Of a DNA stretch of 64,000 nt, positions 57,881 through 64,000 are shown one piece after another. Numbering within the stretch: position 1 is the stretch's first letter; every line of letters starts with the position of its first letter. Under the pieces are notes generated by a model. It saw only the letters and a list, made by a program, of their open reading frames with translations, was not told the DNA's origin and did not search any database. Location: assembly GCA_024644535.1 (NCBI GenBank), contig JAHEKX010000007.1, positions 288,567-352,566 of the forward strand, given 5' to 3'. This DNA comes from Gammaproteobacteria bacterium. Lineage in GTDB: Bacteria > Pseudomonadota > Gammaproteobacteria > Pseudomonadales > Halieaceae. Position numbers and translations under genes: made by a program.

Positions 57881-60730
57881 TTAATCGCCTTTTCGTTTCG
57901 CCGGTATCGTTTGACCGTCACGATAAATAATCAATGACTCCGCAGGACCATCACCACTTCGAATAAACTCAACCGTCATAGGCTTGTCCGAGCCGGCAAC
58001 CTGGAACGTATTGCTTCCGTTCTGCGTCAAAAATCCGCCTCCCGCCATGCCAGCAGCCATTTTGAGCCCATCTTTCGCTTCGGTCACCTCAATCGTAATA
58101 AATGAAACCGAGTATTCCCCTAGGTATGGACCAAAGCCGCGATCAAAGGGAACCTCTTCCAACTCAGAGACGGACCAAGGCTTGCTGCGATCAGCGGTTG
58201 CTGCTCGAATTACGGCAACTTGATCGACCGATACCGCGCTGGCAGTATTGCCCCAAGATCGCCGCAGATAAGTCAGCAATCCAGCCAAGGTTTCATCATC
58301 TAGCGCTGCGATGTGCCCATGTGCCGGCATCACGCCATTCCATATCTTGCCATCGACCTCAATCGGCCCCGCCAATCCCTGCAAGATAATTCGTGCCAAC
58401 CATTCGTGCGGACCATTTACCCATTCAACTCCAGCCAACGAAGGCGCCAAACCTGAAAGTCCCGCGCCATCGGGACTGTGGCATCCTGCACACCGGGGGT
58501 AAAAAGCTTCACCCTTCACCATCAATCGCTCTTGCTCTGGTGTTAAAGGATCAACACCCGCTGCGACAAGATCACCCGGCCAGGTAAAGGCTCTGTGTGC
58601 CGCTATTCTGGCGGCCGCCAATGGCTCGGAATTTATGTCTCGAACAAAAAGATCCGGCGCTTCTGCCAGCATGGCCGGCACAAAACCGGGCACACGAACA
58701 AGTCCCTGTAACCCATCCAGTAACGCTATTTGCTGCCACTCTCTGCTGGCATCGAGATTTGCAATCAGATCAACCAAACCCAGCAGAGCCTCAGGCGCTT
58801 CCTCTTCGCTGCCTAAAGGCCCTCGAAGCTGTTGGTAGGCTTGGGCGGCCAAGGCGCCAAGCAAGGCCTGCTTTGGCTCACTCGCCGCCTGCATCAATAG
58901 GCTACCCCCCAAGTCTGCTAAAAAAGCCAGTTCATTACCCTGCACGGCCGCCACCACGGCTTGGCGCACCAGCGCTTCGTCCATTGCGGTTTGCAGTGCA
59001 CCTTGCAGCGCATTGCTGACTTGCGAACTGTAAGAAGACTGCGCTAATGCCAAGGCCCACTGCATAATGAATCGGGGCGACGAATTCTTGCGTCCATCGA
59101 GTAGCGAGGCAAGCTGTGCATCAGACAATAAGCTAGCACCGGCCCGAAGCGCCTGCGTTTGCCGCCATGCATCGTCGCTATCGAGCGCAGCCATAACAAC
59201 TTCGACGCCAAGCTCACCGCGTCCCTCTAGCGCCCATAGAGCGTGTATCGCCGCCAGACTATTTTGGCCAGAAACTAATGCCTCGAGCTTGTCTCGAACA
59301 TCCGTTTCTAGCGCCAACAAGAGTCGTTGGGAGGTATCGCGAATCCAGCCATTGTTAGACGCCAAGCCCTGAATTAACTCATCGACAGTCCAGGTACTGA
59401 GATCAGGAAACCCCGTCAGGGCCTTTCCCTCTTTATGTGTTACCCGCCAAATTCGACCCTTGCCCACCGGCTTATCTAGGTGTCTCTGTAAGATCTGGGC
59501 CCGCAATTCGTCACTCATGTAGTACGAGTCTTGCACGATACCGCGATACATATCGACGATATACAGTGCGCCATCTGGTCCATTGAAGGCGTCTACGGGT
59601 CGAAAGCGCTCGTCGGTTGAGCCCAGAAAATCACGCTCTCCCCATTCGGGATCTGGGTATAACTGTTGCTCCGCCACAAGCGTTAACCCGATGTCACTCA
59701 TCCGAAACTGAGAAACGACATTACCGGCCACCTCTGGTATGAATACATCTCGATGATACTGTGGGGGGAACTGGTCACCCCGATACACTCCAACACCGCT
59801 TACGCCGGTCGCCTTATTCAAACGCCCATCATCACGCAATGTACCTTCAATATAGGCGCGATTGACACCCGGATTAACCCGAACTGAAAACACCTCGCTT
59901 GTTTCTGTTAGATTCGCTTCAATACCCAGATACCTTTGCGAGGTCTCACCACTCACTAAATCTTCACCTGCGAATAGATCCGCTTGCAACCAAGTCGAGT
60001 TGTGGTTGTAAAACAGACGCCCCCAGCTATCTTGATCCAAGCCCCACTGACCGCGTTTGGGTCCCGTGCGCACTTGGAGTTCGCCATCTACGTATTTAAA
60101 GCTTCGTGCAGATTTCGAGTTATAAAGCCAGTTATCCAGACCCTGCAGCAGTCCATTTTCCATATGCTCGACGTTGGCTTTACCAACATCAGGCCCGTAG
60201 TCACCGATGCGTTTGGGTTCAGTACAAACGGAATCTGGGCTTTCGAGCTCGCACAGCCATAAGTCTGGCGGAACACCAACCAAAACACCCTCGTTAATTA
60301 CGGCAACAGCACGGGGATTGATGAGCTTGTCCATGAAAACCTCAGAGGTATCCATGACGCCATCGTGATCGGTATCGGTGAGGCGAACGATTTGCCCCAC
60401 AGGTTCATCTTTGCCGTAGCCAAAAATGTCTGGCATGTAACCCCGCATTTCGACCACATACAATCGACTGCGCTCATCCCAAGCCATAGCCACGGGGTCC
60501 TCAACCAAAGGCTCGGCTGCGATCAGCTCGATCTTAAAGCCGGGTGCAATCCTAAAACGTTCTAGCGCTTCCTCGGGGTTCAAAATAGGCGCGGGTGCTG
60601 TATCAAGCGCGGTGTAATCAAGTCGCGCTTCTGCGTCCGCTGTCTCCTTGCCGCTGTCACTGCTACACGCCGCTAAAACCACCAAACCGCAGCTTGCCAA
60701 CCACCGCCAACTATTTAGCCATTTTTTCAT
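57881..60730 (-). CDS. PVC-type haem-binding protein: dehydrogenase-like propeller, HEAT-like repeats and cytochrome c
   Basis: 949-aa lipoprotein (lipobox LAAC near residue 22). The N-terminal ~430 residues form a propeller-like domain: RFRIAPGFKIELIAAEPLVEDPVAMAWDE and NGPDGALYIVDMYRG, as in the PVC-type membrane-bound dehydrogenase domain. Helical repeats follow (about 440-690). A cytochrome c domain has one haem motif FYPRCAGCHSPDGAG near 715 and a distal Met region NGVMPAHG. A C-terminal beta domain ends the protein. Such proteins oxidise small molecules, probably sugars or alcohols, and hand electrons to a cytochrome. 8 bp after the receptor gene. Confidence 0.85.
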   Translation of the reverse strand: MKKWLNSWRWLASCGLVVLAACSSDSGKETADAEARLDYTALDTAPAPILNPEEALERFRIAPGFKIELIAAEPLVEDPVAMAWDERSRLYVVEMRGYMPDIFGYGKDEPVGQIVRLTDTDHDGVMDTSEVFMDKLINPRAVAVINEGVLVGVPPDLWLCELESPDSVCTEPKRIGDYGPDVGKANVEHMENGLLQGLDNWLYNSKSARSFKYVDGELQVRTGPKRGQWGLDQDSWGRLFYNHNSTWLQADLFAGEDLVSGETSQRYLGIEANLTETSEVFSVRVNPGVNRAYIEGTLRDDGRLNKATGVSGVGVYRGDQFPPQYHRDVFIPEVAGNVVSQFRMSDIGLTLVAEQQLYPDPEWGERDFLGSTDERFRPVDAFNGPDGALYIVDMYRGIVQDSYYMSDELRAQILQRHLDKPVGKGRIWRVTHKEGKALTGFPDLSTWTVDELIQGLASNNGWIRDTSQRLLLALETDVRDKLEALVSGQNSLAAIHALWALEGRGELGVEVVMAALDSDDAWRQTQALRAGASLLSDAQLASLLDGRKNSSPRFIMQWALALAQSSYSSQVSNALQGALQTAMDEALVRQAVVAAVQGNELAFLADLGGSLLMQAASEPKQALLGALAAQAYQQLRGPLGSEEEAPEALLGLVDLIANLDASREWQQIALLDGLQGLVRVPGFVPAMLAEAPDLFVRDINSEPLAAARIAAHRAFTWPGDLVAAGVDPLTPEQERLMVKGEAFYPRCAGCHSPDGAGLSGLAPSLAGVEWVNGPHEWLARIILQGLAGPIEVDGKIWNGVMPAHGHIAALDDETLAGLLTYLRRSWGNTASAVSVDQVAVIRAATADRSKPWSVSELEEVPFDRGFGPYLGEYSVSFITIEVTEAKDGLKMAAGMAGGGFLTQNGSNTFQVAGSDKPMTVEFIRSGDGPAESLIIYRDGQTIPAKRKGD

Positions 60731-60738
60731 ATCACTAC

Positions 60739-62640
60739 CTATTTCGCCTGAAAGGTGAATCCTAGCCGCAGGGTTCGACCGACGGATGGGAATCCAATAG
60801 AGGTTTCAAAAGTTTCATCGAGAATATTATCAACGGACACGTCCACCGCGATTTGCGGACTGGTCTGCCACATCAAACGCCAATCAAGTCGACTTTGATC
60901 ATCAAGCGCTAGCGTTAATGGCTGCCCGGAATAAAGCGAGGTATTAATGACCTCACCGGTTAAAGAGTAATCAAGCCGAGTGCTTAACATGGGGGCCAGT
61001 TGCCACTGCACAGCTAATGCTGATTTCCAATCGGGACGACCTTCTAGTTCACGATCGCTGCCAACAACGTCTATAGCGGTTTTAGTTAGATTAAACGCGA
61101 CTTCAAGCTCTGGGCTAGGACGCCAGGTCCCCGATAACTCATAGCCTTGAGTCTCAACTCGATCGCGATTCACGTTGGTAAACGCCTGCGGGTCAAAGTC
61201 GATCAGGTTACGATAGCGGTTCTCGAAAGCCGCAGCTGATAGCGTCAACGCATCGCTCATTTGCCAGTTTATGCCCAAATCAAAACCGGTAGCTTCTTCT
61301 GGCAGAAGATTAGGGTTGCCCACCAAAGCGTGTCCAAGTGCGAAAAAGCTCGGTAACTTAAAGCCTTCGCCCCAATTAGCGCGAAGCTCAAGACCTGAGC
61401 CGAGTGTGTATTTCACCCCAACGCGGGACGTTTGCTGATTTTCACCACTGCTGGTGTCGTCATAACGGGTACTCACATTAAGGTCTAACGCGTCGCTCAA
61501 TTCGGAAGACAGCTGCACGAAGCTACCGGTGGTGTCGCGCGACAAACGATAATCTGTGGGCAGCCTAAATCCGAAATCTAAATACCCAGCACTATCGCCC
61601 TCCTCTTCACGGTAGTCTAGACCAAAAGCCAACGTATGTTGATCAGTAAGCCTAACGGTACTGCGCACCGAGGCGCTATCCTGGGTAAAGGTCGCGTCAG
61701 ATCCGTTAGGGGGGACTGCACCGTAGGGAGCAATCCCGGGCGAATCGGTCTTTTCTTCATACCTTAGACGATTAACGCGTAGCTCGGTTTGCCATTTCGA
61801 TGACCAATGCTTGCGCCAACGGGTCGCCAACAGTTCACTGCGGTAGTCGGTGGTTTCTAGCGCCGAGCTTTGCGCCAATAACGGACCACCACTTTGCTCG
61901 GGGTAACTGGTACGATCGCCATCAAAATAGTGAATTTGCGCCGACAGTTGATCTGCCTCCGAGACGTCCCATTCTAGCTGCACGTTCAAAGTATCTGTTG
62001 TTCTTTGGCTACCCGACACCCATTCGCCACCGTCATAATGACCAAGTTCAATGGCAACACCTGCATCGCCAATATCAGCACTTGCGCTGAGTCGTGCTGA
62101 GCTGTAGCCTTTTTCACCGGCCTCTAATCGCAGCGCAGGCACTCTATGGCTTCCAGGTTTTGGGGTAATTAAGTGCACCACACCAGCCAAAGCATCGGAA
62201 CCATGCACCACCGATTGCGGTCCCTTTACGACCTCGATACGATCCAGTGAAATCCCGTTCAGCAGGTTGATATCATAGCTGCCACCGCGCACGTTAGTTG
62301 GGTCATTTAACGGCACGCCGTTTAGTAACACCTTGGTAAAGTTGCCTTCCCCACCGCGTATCGACAGCGCTAAGAATCCACCGGCGCCGCCCTGCTCTTC
62401 TAACAACACACCAGGTAATGTTCGCAGGGCATCAGAGAGCTGGGCTTTATTCAGGGTCTCCACAGTCTCACCATCGAGCACCTCTATTGAGGCCGTGGCA
62501 CGATCCAGACCGGTAGGCATATAGTTTTCGGTGACCACAACGGTTTCTAAAAACTGCTCATCTGGTGCATCTTGTGCCATTGGCGAGGTCGCCAGCAGTC
62601 CGCTAATGCATCCAGCTAAAACCCATGGGTACCGCTTCAT
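60739..62640 (-). CDS. TonB-dependent outer-membrane receptor
   Basis: 633 aa with a signal peptide (ending SPMAQ), a TonB-box-like LETVVVTE near residue 31, plug domain (LSDALRTLPGVLLEEQGGAGGFLALSIRGG, VLLNGVPLNDP, IEVVKGPQSVVHGSDALAGVVHLI) and a barrel ending in LGFTFQAK. It belongs to the BtuB/CirA-like small-receptor branch. No riboswitch or Fur box precedes it; it lies 9 bp after the oxidoreductase gene and 8 bp before the dehydrogenase-like gene, so its substrate is likely the one those enzymes act on. Confidence 0.9.
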   Translation of the reverse strand: MKRYPWVLAGCISGLLATSPMAQDAPDEQFLETVVVTENYMPTGLDRATASIEVLDGETVETLNKAQLSDALRTLPGVLLEEQGGAGGFLALSIRGGEGNFTKVLLNGVPLNDPTNVRGGSYDINLLNGISLDRIEVVKGPQSVVHGSDALAGVVHLITPKPGSHRVPALRLEAGEKGYSSARLSASADIGDAGVAIELGHYDGGEWVSGSQRTTDTLNVQLEWDVSEADQLSAQIHYFDGDRTSYPEQSGGPLLAQSSALETTDYRSELLATRWRKHWSSKWQTELRVNRLRYEEKTDSPGIAPYGAVPPNGSDATFTQDSASVRSTVRLTDQHTLAFGLDYREEEGDSAGYLDFGFRLPTDYRLSRDTTGSFVQLSSELSDALDLNVSTRYDDTSSGENQQTSRVGVKYTLGSGLELRANWGEGFKLPSFFALGHALVGNPNLLPEEATGFDLGINWQMSDALTLSAAAFENRYRNLIDFDPQAFTNVNRDRVETQGYELSGTWRPSPELEVAFNLTKTAIDVVGSDRELEGRPDWKSALAVQWQLAPMLSTRLDYSLTGEVINTSLYSGQPLTLALDDQSRLDWRLMWQTSPQIAVDVSVDNILDETFETSIGFPSVGRTLRLGFTFQAK

Positions 62641-62649
62641 TTTTTCTCC

Positions 62650-63732
62650 TTAGTGTGCTGCCGAGCGCTCTGCCAACAACTGCGCTTTAAGACTTAATTC
62701 TGCTGCTTTAAAAATATGGTCTTGCGTCATAGCACGCTCGGTGCCATTTAAACAATCTAGAATCAGCTGCCCGAAAAAAGGAAACCCTGTCTGCTGCAGG
62801 CAGTCTTCTCGGTGTTCTCCGTTTGGATCAACCAAAAGTACTGTCGACGCAGGTGCCTCGCCTGCAAGATCGATGTATTTTCGGCACTCAATAGAGCCCT
62901 CAGTACCCAAAATAAAAGTGCGACCATCGCCCCAGGTTCTCAGTCCGTCGGGGGTATACCAATCGACGCGGCTATAAAACGAGGCGCCATTGCTGGCCGT
63001 CATTGAAAATTCCCCAAAGTCTTCAAGTTCGGGGACATCAGGATGACTAAAATTCTCGACCCGCGCAAAGTTGACCGTGGCATCGTTTGCACCTGCGTAG
63101 GTCAAAAACTGTTCCACCTGATGGGAACCAATATCGGTCAAAATTCCACCGTAGCGCGCTTTCTGGAAAAACCAATCGGGACGCCCCGATTTATTTAACC
63201 GATGCGGTGCGATATTCAAGACTTGTAGGACACGCCCGATCGCGCCCTGCTCAATCAGCTCACCTGCCCGCCAAGCCGCGTCATTGTGAATACGCTCGGC
63301 GTAATACACCCAATAGCGCAGCCCCGTTGCAGCCACTGTTTCTTTCACTTCTGCAAGCTGATCCAAGGTTGTAAAGGGAGCTTTGTCGGTAAAGTAGTGT
63401 TTTCCCGACTGCAGCACGCGGACGCCAATATCCGCTCGCTCAGAGGGAACCGCTGCCGAGCAGACCAGCTGAATATCGGTTACTGCTAACAGTTGCTCAA
63501 ACGAATCAAGGGCCACGACTTCGGGATAACGCTCGCAGAAAGCAGCCACCCGGGTGGGTTCTGGGTCGTACACATATTTCAGCGTTGCACCCGCATCACG
63601 CAAACCGTTGACCTGACCATAAATGTGGCCGTGATCCAAAAAAGCTGCCGCAATGCAGAATTCGCCCGGGCCAACCACAATTTCCGAAGAACCACTAGGG
63701 GCATAAGCCTCGCCATCTTTGATGTTCGTCAT
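62650..63732 (-). CDS. Gfo/Idh/MocA family oxidoreductase
   Basis: 360-aa NAD(P)-dependent oxidoreductase of the sugar/inositol dehydrogenase family. N-terminal Rossmann fold: FCIAAAFLDHGHIYGQVNGLRDAG, then YVYDPEPTRVAAFCERYP and HYFTDKAPFTTLDQL, where the usual EKP lysine motif reads DKAP. The C-terminal alpha/beta domain has GILTDIGSHQVEQFLTYAG with the catalytic Asp-His pair. No signal peptide, so cytosolic. Eight bases after the membrane protein fragment and nine before the receptor, in one operon. Likely acts on a sugar or polyol. Confidence 0.88.
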   Translation of the reverse strand: MTNIKDGEAYAPSGSSEIVVGPGEFCIAAAFLDHGHIYGQVNGLRDAGATLKYVYDPEPTRVAAFCERYPEVVALDSFEQLLAVTDIQLVCSAAVPSERADIGVRVLQSGKHYFTDKAPFTTLDQLAEVKETVAATGLRYWVYYAERIHNDAAWRAGELIEQGAIGRVLQVLNIAPHRLNKSGRPDWFFQKARYGGILTDIGSHQVEQFLTYAGANDATVNFARVENFSHPDVPELEDFGEFSMTASNGASFYSRVDWYTPDGLRTWGDGRTFILGTEGSIECRKYIDLAGEAPASTVLLVDPNGEHREDCLQQTGFPFFGQLILDCLNGTERAMTQDHIFKAAELSLKAQLLAERSAAH

Positions 63733-63739
63733 GGGCTAC

Positions 63740-64000
63740 TTACCTCCATCCCAAGGCGACACTGGTGCTAAAAATGACGCTAGCTAAAACAGTGCCGATG
63801 CAGATCAACATGGCCGTGTTGAATAAAATTGCTCGCCCACCTTGTGGTCGGTCATCGCCGAGATAGGCTTTACGATTATTTAATAGCAACCAACCAAGAT
63901 AGGCGATTGGCAGTAAAAATCCACTAATCGCCGAGGTGGGTAAAATTACATAGGCACCCATCGTCGACCACAAAAACACGCCAAGCACCGCGGGTGTAGG
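63740..64000 (-). CDS. C-terminal fragment of a multi-pass transporter, possibly NRAMP family
   Basis: The frame is open to the window edge; the track start at 63988 is an internal GTG. The 86 visible residues hold two or three helices (MGAYVILPTSAISGFLLPIAYLGWLLL and TAMLICIGTVLASVIFSTSVAL) separated by a polar loop (NNRKAYLGDDRPQGG). This looks like the last helices of an NRAMP- or amino-acid-permease-type transporter, but too little is present to be certain. Seven bases before the oxidoreductase gene. Confidence 0.6.
   Translation of the reverse strand, partial: PTPAVLGVFLWSTMGAYVILPTSAISGFLLPIAYLGWLLLNNRKAYLGDDRPQGGRAILFNTAMLICIGTVLASVIFSTSVALGWR

Noticed and set aside
58597-59019. 140-aa plus-strand ORF inside the haem dehydrogenase-like gene
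   Set aside because: Rich in Ala, Pro and Arg as expected of a shadow frame; no domain and no ribosome site.

Overview
The window reads as a stretch of chromosome from a free-living, probably marine or aquatic, aerobic gammaproteobacterium of about 50% GC. The evidence is gene order: suhB / trmJ-iscS-ndk-rlmN-pilW-ispG-hisS-yfgM-bamB-der and the purL / mltF pair follow the order I know from Pseudomonas and relatives. The long Pseudomonas-type isocitrate lyase, TonB-dependent receptors and many Sec-exported lipoproteins fit the same picture. I see no rRNA, tRNA, CRISPR array, prophage or insertion sequence. The genus cannot be fixed from the sequence alone.

Layout. Bases 1-1190 (minus) hold an ORF open to the window edge. 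It starts like the Na+/solute-symporter domain of a CbrA-type sensor kinase but changes abruptly into a DcaP-like porin; this is either an assembly junction or a very odd fusion. Bases 1251-3404 are the ferrous iron operon feoA-feoB behind a Fur-type box. Bases 3433-5036 carry DAHP synthase and a DUF501 protein. Bases 5176-10551 are a complete vitamin B12 unit: cobalamin riboswitch, outer-membrane receptor btuB, adenosyltransferase btuR, and btuC-btuD-btuF. Then come sstT, metY and aceA. Bases 14907-17981 are a tight four-gene operon of a DUF2807 exported protein, a YtrA-type GntR regulator and an ABC-2-like exporter.

Bases 18100-29150 are the conserved housekeeping block: GTPase Der, outer-membrane assembly BamB, YfgM, HisS, IspG, PilW, RlmN, Ndk, IscS, TrmJ, and SuhB on the other strand. 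Two things are missing compared with Pseudomonas: the whole isc operon except iscS, and rodZ. Bases 29201-37994 hold secD-secF (without yajC), purL, mltF and tadA; pgi and sppA follow.

Bases 41727-55184 are more accessory: a secreted beta-propeller lipoprotein overlapping a 2-oxoglutarate oxygenase; a small membrane protein behind a CRP-like site; a truncated fumarylacetoacetate-hydrolase gene; an exported catalase-peroxidase; a periplasmic protein fusing a secreted chorismate mutase to cyclohexadienyl dehydratase; an AsmA-like membrane protein; and an MFS transporter, GST, crotonase and alpha/beta hydrolase. The right end (55312-64000, all minus) is the most system-like stretch: a membrane transporter fragment, a Gfo/Idh/MocA oxidoreductase, a TonB-dependent receptor and a haem-binding dehydrogenase-like lipoprotein sit within 10 bp of each other. 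A parallel beta-helix lipoprotein and a dihaem cytochrome c lipoprotein follow. I infer an uptake-plus-oxidation system for an unknown substrate.

The supplied ORF track shows GTG and TTG starts as M, so several starts below were re-chosen from the bases.
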